Source: Trinickia violacea (GTDB lineage Bacteria; Pseudomonadota; Gammaproteobacteria; Burkholderiales; Burkholderiaceae). Taken from it: DNA of 64,000 nt. The notes beneath the pieces are model-generated. The model was not told the DNA's origin and did no database searches. It saw only the letters and a list, made by a program, of their open reading frames with translations. The stretch lies in NCBI RefSeq assembly GCF_005280735.1, contig NZ_CP040077.1, positions 3,534,001 through 3,598,000 on the forward strand, read 5' to 3'. This document shows positions 37,872 through 47,042 of this stretch, piece after piece (position 1 is the stretch's first letter; each line of letters starts with the position of its first letter). The position numbers and the translations under genes were made by a program.

Positions 37872-39398
37872 ATGACAACGCATCCCATCCGCTTCTATCG
37901 CCGCGGCGCCGTCCGCGAGGTCGCCGGCGTGCCCGCGACGCGCACCGTGCTGCAGCATCTGCGCGAAGACCTCCATTGCACCGGCACCAAGGAAGGCTGC
38001 GCCGAAGGCGATTGCGGCGCGTGCACGGTCGTCGTCGGCGAGCTCGATGCGAACGGCGCGCTGACGCTGAAAGCGGTCAATGCCTGCATTCAGTTCCTGG
38101 CGACGCTCGACGGCCGCGCGCTCTTCACCGTCGAAGACCTGCGCGCCGCCGACGGCGCGCTGCACCCGGTGCAGCAGGCGCTCGTCGATTGCCACGGCTC
38201 GCAATGCGGCTTCTGCACACCGGGCTTTGTGATGTCGATGTGGGCGCTCTACGAGAACCAGTCCCCATCGAGCGGCTTGCCGACGCGCGACGAAATCAAC
38301 ACCGCCCTCTCCGGCAACCTGTGCCGTTGCACCGGCTACCGGCCGATCGTCGATGCGGCGCAGAAGATGTTCGACTATCAGCAATACCCGCGCGCGGCGT
38401 TCGATCGCGAGACGGTCACGCGCGCGCTGCAATCGATCCAGCGCAGCGACACCTTCACTTACACGGCGCCCGATACGCGCGGCGCCGACTTCGGCACGCC
38501 GTCGTTCTGGGCGCCGGCCACGCTCGACGCGTTCGCGAAGCTGCGCGCGCAGCATCCGCGTGCGCGCGTCCTCGCGGGCAGTACAGACGTGGGCCTGTGG
38601 GTGACGAAGCAATTCCGCGATCTCGGCGACATCCTCTACATCGGCAACGTCGCCGAATTGAAGGCGATCGAGCGCGACGGCGCGACGCTCACCATCGGCG
38701 CGGCAGCCTCGCTCGAAGACGCCTATGCGGCGCTCGCCGCCGACTATCCCGAGGTCGCCGAGCTGTGGACGCGCTTCGCCTCGCTGCCGATCCGCCATGC
38801 CGGCACGCTCGGCGGCAACGTCGCGAACGGCTCGCCGATCGGCGATTCGATGCCTGCGTTAATCGCGCTGAACGCACACGTCGTGCTTCGTCATGGCGCG
38901 AACTCGCGCACACTGCCGCTCGATGCGTTCTACGTCGGCTATCAGAAGACCGCGCTCGAACCCGGCGAATTCGTCGCCGCGATCCGCGTGCCGCGCCCTT
39001 CGCCTGATTTGCGCTTTCGGACCTACAAAGTGTCGAAGCGCTACGACCAGGACATTTCGGCCGTGTGCGCCGCGTTTGCGCTTCACGTGACCGACGGCCA
39101 CATCACCGAGGCGCGCATTGCGTTCGGCGGCATGGCCGCGACGCCCAAGCGTGCCGAGCACGCGGAGGCCGCGCTCGCCGGCTCGCCCTGGGACGAAGCC
39201 GCCGCGCGCCGCGCGATGGACGCGCTCGCGTCCGACTACCAGCCGCTCACCGATATGCGCGCGTCGAGCGCGTACCGGACGAAGGCCGCTCGCAACGTGC
39301 TGTGGCGCTTCTATCTGGAAACGCGCGATGAAGCACCGCTTGCGCTCGCCGACGTGAACGCGTTCGCGTTCGACGCAGGCGCTAAGGAGCCAGGATGA
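37872..39398 (+). CDS. xdhA: xanthine dehydrogenase small subunit (2Fe-2S, FAD)
   Basis: A 508-residue subunit of the molybdenum xanthine dehydrogenase. N-terminal plant-type [2Fe-2S] domain (CTGTKEGCAEGDCGACTVVV near residues 36-55), second [2Fe-2S] domain (QCGFCTPGFVMS and LCRCTGYRPI near 110-160), then the FAD domain (~210-500: VLAGSTDVGLWVTKQF, LGGNVANGSPIGDSMPAL). Start taken as the ATG at 37872 (MTTHPIRFYRR), which matches the family N-terminus; an upstream in-frame start at 37779 would add 31 residues. The following xdhB is separated by a repeat element. Confidence 0.93.
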   Translation: MTTHPIRFYRRGAVREVAGVPATRTVLQHLREDLHCTGTKEGCAEGDCGACTVVVGELDANGALTLKAVNACIQFLATLDGRALFTVEDLRAADGALHPVQQALVDCHGSQCGFCTPGFVMSMWALYENQSPSSGLPTRDEINTALSGNLCRCTGYRPIVDAAQKMFDYQQYPRAAFDRETVTRALQSIQRSDTFTYTAPDTRGADFGTPSFWAPATLDAFAKLRAQHPRARVLAGSTDVGLWVTKQFRDLGDILYIGNVAELKAIERDGATLTIGAAASLEDAYAALAADYPEVAELWTRFASLPIRHAGTLGGNVANGSPIGDSMPALIALNAHVVLRHGANSRTLPLDAFYVGYQKTALEPGEFVAAIRVPRPSPDLRFRTYKVSKRYDQDISAVCAAFALHVTDGHITEARIAFGGMAATPKRAEHAEAALAGSPWDEAAARRAMDALASDYQPLTDMRASSAYRTKAARNVLWRFYLETRDEAPLALADVNAFAFDAGAKEPG

Positions 39399-39477
39399 AC
39401 GACCCCCACGCTCACATTCGTTCACTGCCCCCCAAGGGGGCGGATGCCCTCCTTGGGGCGGCCCAGCGGAGGGCATC
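39395..39477 (+). repeat. GC-rich start-proximal repeat, copy B, with SD-containing hairpin
   Basis: Reads CCCCCACGCTCACATTCG, then hairpin GCCCCCC/GGGGGC, then GCCCTCC-TTGGGGCGGCCCAGC-GGAGGGC, then ATC and the xdhB ATG. The 3' arm GGAGG is the only plausible xdhB ribosome-binding site, five bases before the ATG. The element starts over the xdhA stop codon (39396-39398). Same layout as the copies at 52044-52127 and 62427-62462. Confidence 0.85.
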
Positions 39478-41877
39478 ATGAACAAGCAAACCGATGCTTT
39501 CATTGGCAATCTGCGCGGCAGCACGCCTGATGCGGTCGCGATCGGCACGTCGTTGCCGCATGAATCCGCCGCGTTGCATGTGAGCGGCGAAGCCGTCTAT
39601 ACCGACGACATTCCCGAGCTCGTCGGCACGCTGCATGTGGCGCTCGGCTTATCGCGCCACGCGCATGCGCGCATCGCGTCGCTCGATCTGACCGCCGTGT
39701 GCAACGCGCCGGGCGTGGTCGCCGTGCTGACCGCCACCGACATCCCCGGCGAAAACAACTGCGGCCCCGTGCTGCACGACGACCCGATCCTTGCCGATGG
39801 CACCGTGCTCTATCTTGGCCAGCCGGTCTTCGCGGTGGTGGCGGAAACGCACGAACTCGCGCGGCGCGCGGCGTCGCTCGCGAAGAGCGATGAAGTCGTG
39901 CGCTACGAGCCGCTCGAACCGGTGCTGTCGGTGGCCGATGCGAAGGCAAAGAAGCAATACGTGCTGCCGCCCTTGCACCTGACGCGCGGCACGCCGGCCG
40001 CCAAGATCGCATCGGCGCCGCACCGCGTGGCGCGCACATTCGAAGTCGGCGGACAAGAGCAGTTCTATCTCGAAGGGCAAGTCGCTTACGCAATGCCCAA
40101 GGAGATGGACGGCATGCTCGTCTACAGCTCGACGCAGCATCCGAGCGAAATGCAGCAGGTGGTCGCGCATATGCTCGGCTGGCCGACGCACAACGTCATC
40201 TGCGAATGCCGGCGGATGGGCGGCGGCTTCGGCGGCAAGGAATCGCAATCGGCGCTTTTCGCGTGCGTCGCGGCGCTCGCGGCACAACGCTTGCATCGTC
40301 CGGTCAAGCTGCGCGCCGACCGCGACGACGACTTCATGATCACCGGCAAGCGTCACGACGCGCTCTATCAATACGAAGCGGGCTTCGATGACACCGGACG
40401 CATTCTCGGCGCGCGCGTCGAGATCGCGCTGCGCGCGGGCTATTCGGCGGACTTGTCGGGCGCCGTCGCGACGCGCGCCGTGTGCCACTTCGACAACGCG
40501 TATTACTTGCCGGACGTCGACATCCTCGCGCTCGCATGCAAGACCAACACGCAATCGAACACCGCGTTCCGCGGCTTCGGCGGCCCGCAGGGCGCGCTCG
40601 TGATGGAAGTGCTGATGGACGACATCGCGCGCGAGCTCGAGCTCGATCCGCTCGATGTGCGACTCGCGAATTACTACGGCATCGGCGAGCGCGACGTGAC
40701 GCCATACGGCCAGCGCGTCGAGGACAACATCCTCCTGCCGCTCACCGAAGACCTGCTCGTGTCGAGCGACTACCGCGCGCGCCGCGCCGCGCTTGCCGCG
40801 TTCAATGCGAAGAGCCCGGTCCTCAAGCGCGGCATCGCGATCACGCCGGTCAAGTTCGGCATCTCGTTCAACGTGCCGTTCTTGAACCAGGCGGGCGCGC
40901 TCGTGCACGTCTACAAGGACGGCTCGGTGCTCGTCAATCACGGCGGCACGGAGATGGGCCAAGGGCTCAACACGAAGGTCGCGCAGGTCGTCGCGAACGA
41001 GTTCGGGCTCGCGCTTTCGCGCGTGCGCGTGTCGGCGACGGATACGTCGAAAGTGGCCAATACGTCGGCCACCGCGGCATCGACCGGCAGCGATCTGAAC
41101 GGCAAGGCCGCCGAAGCGGCCGCGCGCACGATCCGCGAACGGCTCGCGGCGCTGGCCGCGCAACAACTCGGCGGCAACGCGGAAGACGTGCGCTTCGAGC
41201 GCGGCAGCGTGATCAGCAACGGCGGCGCGATGCCGTTCGAGCAGCTCGTCAACGCGGCCTATCTCGCGCGGATCCAGTTGTGGTCCGACGGCTTCTACGC
41301 GACGCCGAAAGTGCACTGGGACGCCAAGACGCTGACGGGCCATCCGTTCTACTACTTCGCGTACGGCGCGGCCGTGTCGGAGGTGATCGTCGATACGCTC
41401 ACCGGCGAATGGAAGCTCGTGCGCGCCGACCTGCTGCACGATGCCGGCCAGTCGATCAACCCGGCGATCGATATCGGCCAGGTCGAAGGCGGCTTCATTC
41501 AAGGCATGGGCTGGCTCACGACCGAGGAACTCTGGTGGAACCGCGACGGTCGATTGATGACGCACGCGCCGTCGACGTACAAGATTCCCGCCGTCAGCGA
41601 CACGCCCGCCGCGTTCAACGTGCGTCTCTTTCGCAACGAGAACGCGGAGCCTACGGTGTTCCGCTCGAAGGCCGTCGGCGAGCCGCCGCTGTTGCTGCCG
41701 TTCTCGGTGTTTCTGGCGATCCGCGATGCGGTCGCGGCCGCCGTGCCCGAAGTGACGAGCGCACCGCCTTTGCGCGCGCCGGCCACGCCCGAGGCGATCC
41801 TCGACGCGCTAGATGCGATGCAAGCGCAGCGCGCGTCCGCTTCGCCGTCATCGGCCGCGGCGCCGGCTACGGCCTGA
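39478..41877 (+). CDS. xdhB: xanthine dehydrogenase large subunit (molybdopterin)
   Basis: A 799-residue catalytic subunit converting hypoxanthine and xanthine to urate. Seen: CRRMGGGFGGKESQ near residues 245-258, TAFRGFGGPQGALV near 361-374, GGTEMGQGLNTK near 488-499 and the catalytic glutamate in SKAVGEPPLLLPFSVF near residue 735. Length and motif order match bacterial XdhB. Its RBS lies in a repeat hairpin. Followed 84 bases later by xdhC. Confidence 0.95.
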   Translation: MNKQTDAFIGNLRGSTPDAVAIGTSLPHESAALHVSGEAVYTDDIPELVGTLHVALGLSRHAHARIASLDLTAVCNAPGVVAVLTATDIPGENNCGPVLHDDPILADGTVLYLGQPVFAVVAETHELARRAASLAKSDEVVRYEPLEPVLSVADAKAKKQYVLPPLHLTRGTPAAKIASAPHRVARTFEVGGQEQFYLEGQVAYAMPKEMDGMLVYSSTQHPSEMQQVVAHMLGWPTHNVICECRRMGGGFGGKESQSALFACVAALAAQRLHRPVKLRADRDDDFMITGKRHDALYQYEAGFDDTGRILGARVEIALRAGYSADLSGAVATRAVCHFDNAYYLPDVDILALACKTNTQSNTAFRGFGGPQGALVMEVLMDDIARELELDPLDVRLANYYGIGERDVTPYGQRVEDNILLPLTEDLLVSSDYRARRAALAAFNAKSPVLKRGIAITPVKFGISFNVPFLNQAGALVHVYKDGSVLVNHGGTEMGQGLNTKVAQVVANEFGLALSRVRVSATDTSKVANTSATAASTGSDLNGKAAEAAARTIRERLAALAAQQLGGNAEDVRFERGSVISNGGAMPFEQLVNAAYLARIQLWSDGFYATPKVHWDAKTLTGHPFYYFAYGAAVSEVIVDTLTGEWKLVRADLLHDAGQSINPAIDIGQVEGGFIQGMGWLTTEELWWNRDGRLMTHAPSTYKIPAVSDTPAAFNVRLFRNENAEPTVFRSKAVGEPPLLLPFSVFLAIRDAVAAAVPEVTSAPPLRAPATPEAILDALDAMQAQRASASPSSAAAPATA

Positions 41878-41961
41878 GGTCGCGAAGCCTCGCGACGCGA
41901 AGTACCCCTATCAACCGCCCTCGCACGCTTGAATGTGCGGGGCACTGCCTGGAGCGACCGG

Positions 41962-42975
41962 ATGCAACCTTGGCTGCCCGATCTGCAACACCTGCTCGCG
42001 CACGGCGACGCCGTCGTGCTCGTGACGGTGGCGCGCGTCGAAGGTTCGGCGCCGCGCGAAGCCGGCACGAAGATGATCGTCACGCGTGATTCGGCGCGTC
42101 ATACGATCGGCGGCGGACACCTCGAATGGCGCGCCATCGAAGTCGCGCGCCAAGTGCTCAAGGACGGCATGCGCACGCAGCGCTCGCGCCGGCTCGAACG
42201 TTTCGCGCTCGGCCCGAGCCTCGGCCAATGCTGCGGCGGCGCAGTCGTCGTCGCGTTCGAACGTCTCGACGTGGGCGACCTCGGCTGGGTGTCGACGCTC
42301 GCCAAGCGCGTGCTCGCGGGCCAATCGACCGTGCGCAGCGTATCATTCGGCCCCGCGCCCGACGACGTGATGCTGTCGGACCCCGAGCCCGGCGTCGACG
42401 GCCCCGATTGCCTGCTGTGGGACGGCACCGGCTTCGACGAAAGCAATGCGTTGCTGACCGAAACGATCGCGCCGCGCGACTTCGCCGTCGTGCTGTTCGG
42501 CGCGGGGCACGTGGGCGCCGCGCTCGTGCGCGTGCTCGCGACGCTGCCGTGCCACGTGCAGTGGGTCGACGAGCGCGACGCGCAGTTCCCGCCACCCGAA
42601 GCGCTCGACGGCATCCTGAACGTGACGATCGACGCCAACGACGCGCCTGACGAAGCCATCGACCGTGCCGCCCCGCACACGTATTTCCTCGTCATGACGC
42701 ACAACCACGCGCGCGATCTCGAGCTTGCCGAGCGCATCCTGCGACGCCACGATTTCGCGTTCTTCGGCATGATCGGCTCGCACACGAAGCGCAAGCAGTT
42801 CGAGCACCGGCTCGCCGCACGCGGCATCGATCCGGCGCAGATTGCGCGCATGCACTGCCCGATCGGTGTCGTCGGGATCGTCGACAAGTCGCCGGAGATC
42901 ATTGCGGTGTCAGCGGCGGCGCAACTGCTGCAGGCCGTCGAAGCGAACGCACACCATGCGGCGAGCGCCGTTTAG
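41962..42975 (+). CDS. xdhC: xanthine dehydrogenase accessory protein XdhC
   Basis: A 337-residue Moco-handling protein that inserts the sulfurated cofactor into XdhB. Seen: XdhC N-terminal domain with EGSAPREAGTKMIVT near residues 20-34 and the conserved GQCCGGAVVV near 90-99, and the C-terminal Rossmann domain VVLFGAGHVGAALVRVL near 175-191. Start is the ATG at 41962, seven bases after GGAG. The C-terminal segment FGMIGSHTKR is typical of the family. Confidence 0.95.
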   Translation: MQPWLPDLQHLLAHGDAVVLVTVARVEGSAPREAGTKMIVTRDSARHTIGGGHLEWRAIEVARQVLKDGMRTQRSRRLERFALGPSLGQCCGGAVVVAFERLDVGDLGWVSTLAKRVLAGQSTVRSVSFGPAPDDVMLSDPEPGVDGPDCLLWDGTGFDESNALLTETIAPRDFAVVLFGAGHVGAALVRVLATLPCHVQWVDERDAQFPPPEALDGILNVTIDANDAPDEAIDRAAPHTYFLVMTHNHARDLELAERILRRHDFAFFGMIGSHTKRKQFEHRLAARGIDPAQIARMHCPIGVVGIVDKSPEIIAVSAAAQLLQAVEANAHHAASAV

Positions 42976-43180
42976 GCGCGGCCGAAACCAACAGGACCGT
43001 TCGATATACACAGGTACACAGGTACACAGAGACACAAACGCATAGCAAAAAGACTCAGCCCAGCAACACCAGCCAATCCATCACCAACGAACGGACGCAG
43101 ACCGCGCCTTAGCCCCAAGCATTGCGCGCGCGACCCGTCCACCACGCTTTGCAAAAAGCCCCTTAGAAGACCGACCGACC

Positions 43181-44236
43181 ATGACCGCAACCCTAGCTGA
43201 CAAAGCCGCTGGCGCACCGAAGGCCGAATTGCATATCCATATCGAAGGCTCCTTGGAGCCCGAGCTGATCTTCAAGCTCGCCCAACGCAACAACGTGAAG
43301 CTCGCGTACGACTCGATCGACGCGCTGCGGACCGCCTATGCGTTCACCGATCTGCAATCGTTCCTCGACATCTACTACGCGGGCGCGAGCGTGCTCTTGA
43401 CCGAAGAGGATTTCTACGACATGACCGCGGCCTACGTCGAGCGCGCGCTCGCCGACAACGTCGTGCACGCCGAGATCTTCTTCGATCCGCAGACGCACAC
43501 CGAACGCGGCGTCGCGATCGAAACGGTGGTGGCCGGCATCGAGCGCGCGCTCGCCGACGCCGAGAAGCGCGGCATGACGAGCAAGCTGATCCTGTGCTTC
43601 CTGCGGCATCTGTCCGAAGACGATGCGCTCGCAACCTTCGACGCCGCGCTGCCGCTCTTCGATCGATACAAGCACCGTTTGATCGGCGTCGGCCTCGACT
43701 CGTCCGAGCGCGGCCACCCGCCGTCGAAATTCGAGCGCGTGTTCGCGAAGGCGCGCGCCAAGGGGCTGAAGCTCGTCGCGCATGCGGGCGAGGAAGGCCC
43801 GCCCTCGTACATCTATGAAGCGCTCGATCTCTTGAAAGTCGACCGCGTCGACCACGGCGTGCGCAGCATCGAAGATCCGGCGCTCGTCACGCGCCTGGCC
43901 GACACGCGCGTCGCGCTCACGGTCTGTCCGCTGTCGAACCTCAAGCTGTGCGTGTTCGACGACCTGACCAAGCACACGCTGAAGAGCCTGCTCGATCGCG
44001 GCGTCGCCGTGACCGTCAACTCCGACGACCCCGCCTACTTCGGCGGCTACATCAACCAGAACTTCGTTGAGACGATCGACGCGCTGAAACTCTCCGACGC
44101 AGACGTCTACACGATCGTGAAGAACAGCTTCGACGCATCGTTCATCACCCCCGCCGAGCGCAACGCGTTCATCGCGAAGCTCGACGCTTACTGGCATAGC
44201 GGGCACCTGAGCGGGCAACCGCATGCCGTCCCCTGA
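43181..44236 (+). CDS. adenosine deaminase family protein, probably adenine deaminase
   Basis: A 351-residue metal-dependent deaminase. Seen: the Zn motif KAELHIHIEGSLEPEL near residues 14-29 (HxH), VGLDSSERGHPPSKF near 167-181, the catalytic HAGEEGPPSYI near 196-206 and the last Zn Asp in VNSDDPAYFGGYI near 281-293. The SSExGHPPSKF motif and overall pattern match Add-like enzymes such as Pseudomonas aeruginosa PA0148, which acts on adenine rather than adenosine, so adenine deaminase is the better call. It would feed hypoxanthine to XdhAB. Lies between xdhC and guaD. Confidence 0.85.
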   Translation: MTATLADKAAGAPKAELHIHIEGSLEPELIFKLAQRNNVKLAYDSIDALRTAYAFTDLQSFLDIYYAGASVLLTEEDFYDMTAAYVERALADNVVHAEIFFDPQTHTERGVAIETVVAGIERALADAEKRGMTSKLILCFLRHLSEDDALATFDAALPLFDRYKHRLIGVGLDSSERGHPPSKFERVFAKARAKGLKLVAHAGEEGPPSYIYEALDLLKVDRVDHGVRSIEDPALVTRLADTRVALTVCPLSNLKLCVFDDLTKHTLKSLLDRGVAVTVNSDDPAYFGGYINQNFVETIDALKLSDADVYTIVKNSFDASFITPAERNAFIAKLDAYWHSGHLSGQPHAVP

Positions 44237-44272
44237 CGTTTCACTCCTACTTTCGCAAGAGACGTATTAGTC

Positions 44273-45673
44273 ATGAGCCAAACTGCAAAACGTGATTCCG
44301 ACACGAAACGCACTGCCTATCGTGCGCAACTGCTGACCTTCAAGGGTGACCCGGCGCGCGAGCAAGACGCGGCCGTGTTCGACGAAGACGGCGTGCTGAT
44401 CGTCGAGGACGGTCGCGTGGTGGCCGCAGGCGCCTATTCGGCGCTGAGCGGCCAGATCACGCCGGACACCCAAGTGCAGGATCGGCGCGACAAAGTGATC
44501 GTGCCGGGCTTCATCGACACGCACATCCATTATCCGCAGACGGACATGATTGCGTCTCCGGCGCCGGGCCTCCTGCCGTGGCTCGAAACCTACACGTTCC
44601 CGACCGAGCGCCGCTTCTCGGACCCGGAGTACGCGGCCGACACCGCGAACTTCTTCTGCGACGAGCTGCTCGCCTCGGGCACGACCACGGCGCTCGTCTA
44701 CTGCACGGTCCACAAGGGCTCGGCCGATGCGCTCTTCACCGCAAGCGAAGCGCGCAACATGCGGATGATCGCGGGCAAGGTGCTGATGGACCGCAACTGC
44801 CCCGAGTTCCTGCGCGACACCGCGCAATCGGGCTACGACGACAGCGCCGAGCTGATCGAGCGCTGGCACAACCGCGGACGCCAGCTCTACGCGCTCACGC
44901 CGCGCTTCGCGCCGACCTCGACCGAAGCGCAGCTCGAGGCCTGCGGCGTGCTCGCGCGCGAGCACCCGGACGTCTTCATTCAGAGCCACGTTGCCGAGAA
45001 CGTCGACGAGGTGAAGTGGGTGGCCGAGCTGTTCCCGGGGCACCGCAGCTACCTCGATATTTACGATCACTACGGCCTGCTGCGTTCGCGCGCGGTGTAC
45101 GGACACTGCATCCACCTCGATGCCGAAGACCGCAAGCGCATGGCGCAGACGAACACGGTGGCGTCGCACTGCCCGACGTCGAACTTCTTCCTCGGCAGCG
45201 GCTTGTTCGACTTCGAGAAGGCCGACGAAGCAGGCGTGCCGATCGCGCTCGCCACGGATGTCGGCGGCGGCACGTCGTTCTCGATGCTGCAGACGATGAA
45301 CGAGGCACACAAGGTGGCGCGCCTCTCGGGTTTCCACCTGACCGCGACGCGCATGTTCTGGCTCGCGACGGCGGGCGCGGCGAAGGCGCTGAATCTCGAC
45401 GACAAGATCGGCACGCTCGCCCCGCAATCGGAAGCGGACTTCATCGTGCTCGATCCATCCGCGACGCCGCTGCTCAAGCGCCGCACGTCGCGCGTGCAGT
45501 CGCTCGAAGAGCTGCTGTTCGCGTTCGCGCTGCTCGGCGACGACCGTGCGATTTTCGAAACCTACGCGGCCGGTCAGCGCGTGCATCAGCGCGATGAAAA
45601 GCGCGAGCGGTTCGCGGCGCAAGCATCGAGCACCGCGCTTACATCGCCTTGCAAGCCTCGTGCAGCGAGTTGA
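44273..45673 (+). CDS. guaD: guanine deaminase
   Basis: A 466-residue amidohydrolase converting guanine to xanthine. Seen: Zn motif GFIDTHIHYPQTDMIASP near residues 79-96 with the guanine-deaminase signature PQTDM, QSHVAENVDEVKW near 237-249, YGHCIHL near 279, and the metal Asp in LATDVGGGTSFSML near 322-335. The C-terminal ~30 residues (VHQRDEKRERFAAQ onward) exceed the usual length because the frame runs 35 bases into the convergent halogenase-like gene. It completes the purine module with xdhABC and the Add-like gene. Confidence 0.94.
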   Translation: MSQTAKRDSDTKRTAYRAQLLTFKGDPAREQDAAVFDEDGVLIVEDGRVVAAGAYSALSGQITPDTQVQDRRDKVIVPGFIDTHIHYPQTDMIASPAPGLLPWLETYTFPTERRFSDPEYAADTANFFCDELLASGTTTALVYCTVHKGSADALFTASEARNMRMIAGKVLMDRNCPEFLRDTAQSGYDDSAELIERWHNRGRQLYALTPRFAPTSTEAQLEACGVLAREHPDVFIQSHVAENVDEVKWVAELFPGHRSYLDIYDHYGLLRSRAVYGHCIHLDAEDRKRMAQTNTVASHCPTSNFFLGSGLFDFEKADEAGVPIALATDVGGGTSFSMLQTMNEAHKVARLSGFHLTATRMFWLATAGAAKALNLDDKIGTLAPQSEADFIVLDPSATPLLKRRTSRVQSLEELLFAFALLGDDRAIFETYAAGQRVHQRDEKRERFAAQASSTALTSPCKPRAAS

Positions 45674-46883
45674 GCCGGCGAACCGGATCGGCGACATACG
45701 GGTTCGTCTCGTCCCACGCGTAGCCTGCGAGCACGGCGCTGATCATCCGGCGAATCGTCGGCGTCTGATGGGGATAGAAGATGATGTCCTGCAGCTCGCC
45801 CGTGTACCAGCGATCGACGAAAGCGCGGAACGTATCGATCCCGCGGCGCAGCGGCCGGTCGTAGTCGGCAAGCCAGTCGACCGCCTCGCCGCGCAGCTGG
45901 CGCTTGAGCGTCTCCACCGCCAGATGCGCGGAACGCAGCGCGATCGTCACCCCCGACGAGAACACCGGATCGAGAAACTCGCCCGCGTTGCCGAGCAGCG
46001 CGTAGCCTGGGCCGTAAAGGCGCTCCACGTTCGCCGAGTAGCCTCCGATGTGCCGCACCGGCATGAGGAACGGTGCATCGCCGATCAGCTCGCAGAGCGT
46101 CGGTTCGACCCGGATCAGCTCGCGCAGCTTCGCCTCGCGCTCGGTCTCCGTAACGTCGAAAAACGACGCTTCCGCCACGCACCCCACCGACGAGCGCCCG
46201 TCCGCCAACGGAATCATCCAGTACCAGACATCGCGCCGCTCAGGGTGCACCGCGATGCAGATCTTGTTGCGATCGGTGCTGCCGGCCGGCAGGCCGTCGC
46301 GCACATGCGTGAAAATCGCGGCGCGCGTCGGCATCCGCGTCGGCGTTTCGAGTTCGAGCAAGCGCGGCAGCACGCGGCCGAATCCGCTCGCATCGAGTAC
46401 GAAGCGCGCACGCACGGTATACGTGTTGCCCGCCTCGTCCGCCACTTCGAGCTGAGGCGCCTCGCCCGTCTGGATCGCGTTCACCGCGTGGCCGAAGCGC
46501 ACGTCCGCGCCCTGCTCGGCGGCGCGGCGGATCAGGATGTCGTCGAACTTCGCGCGCTCGACCTGGTACGTCGTCCCCCACCCTTTCGAGTGCTTGTCAC
46601 GAAAGTCGTACGACGCCGTCTTGCCGCCGTGCACGAAGTGCGCGCCGTTCTTGTACTGGAAGCCGGCCTCGACGACGGCTTGCAGCATGTCCGCTTCTTC
46701 CAGATAGGCCATGCTCTGCGGCAGCAGGCTCTCGCCGATCGAAAAGCGCGGGAAGTGCTGCCGCTCGAGCACCAGCACCGAATGGCCGGCCTTTCTCAAG
46801 AGCGCCGCCGCCACCGCGCCGGACGGCCCTGCGCCGATGATCGCGACGTCGACGGCCGCGTGTTGCGAATTAGCGTTGGTCAT
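45639..46883 (-). CDS. flavin-dependent halogenase-like oxidoreductase of the aryl polyene locus
   Basis: A 414-residue FAD protein. Seen: GxGxxG in VAIIGAGPSGAVAAALL at residues 13-29, FPRFSIGESLLP at 44-55, a lysine at 78 in FQYKNGAHF aligning with the catalytic Lys79 of PrnA, the halogenase signature WxWxIP as W220-Y-W-M-I-P225, and FxxPxxSxG as F303-L-D-P-V-F-S-S-G311. These three motifs together mark flavin-dependent halogenases rather than simple monooxygenases. No flavin reductase gene is adjacent. Start at 46883 (MTNANSQHAAV); an in-frame start six codons upstream is possible. Divergent from the methyltransferase gene. Function in halogenating the pigment aryl head is inference. Confidence 0.8.
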   Translation of the reverse strand: MTNANSQHAAVDVAIIGAGPSGAVAAALLRKAGHSVLVLERQHFPRFSIGESLLPQSMAYLEEADMLQAVVEAGFQYKNGAHFVHGGKTASYDFRDKHSKGWGTTYQVERAKFDDILIRRAAEQGADVRFGHAVNAIQTGEAPQLEVADEAGNTYTVRARFVLDASGFGRVLPRLLELETPTRMPTRAAIFTHVRDGLPAGSTDRNKICIAVHPERRDVWYWMIPLADGRSSVGCVAEASFFDVTETEREAKLRELIRVEPTLCELIGDAPFLMPVRHIGGYSANVERLYGPGYALLGNAGEFLDPVFSSGVTIALRSAHLAVETLKRQLRGEAVDWLADYDRPLRRGIDTFRAFVDRWYTGELQDIIFYPHQTPTIRRMISAVLAGYAWDETNPYVADPVRRLNSLHEACKAM

Positions 46884-47042
46884 AACGTTTTTGGGTTTCA
46901 AAAGTATTCACGAGTGTTACGTTCCCACGGTCTCGAATGCGATGCTTCATCGGCCGTATTTGTTGACATCGATTCGCTACATTCCGAACAAGCTGCCATT
47001 ACAATTTCGCCATCACAAGAATATCCTCGGCGGGGTTAACCG

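Noticed and set aside
42976..43180. Small gene or repeat in the xdhC - adenine deaminase gap (ACAGGTACACAGGTACACAG)
   Set aside because: Only a short imperfect direct repeat of ACAGGTAC is present; no open frame with an RBS, hairpin or match to the other repeats.
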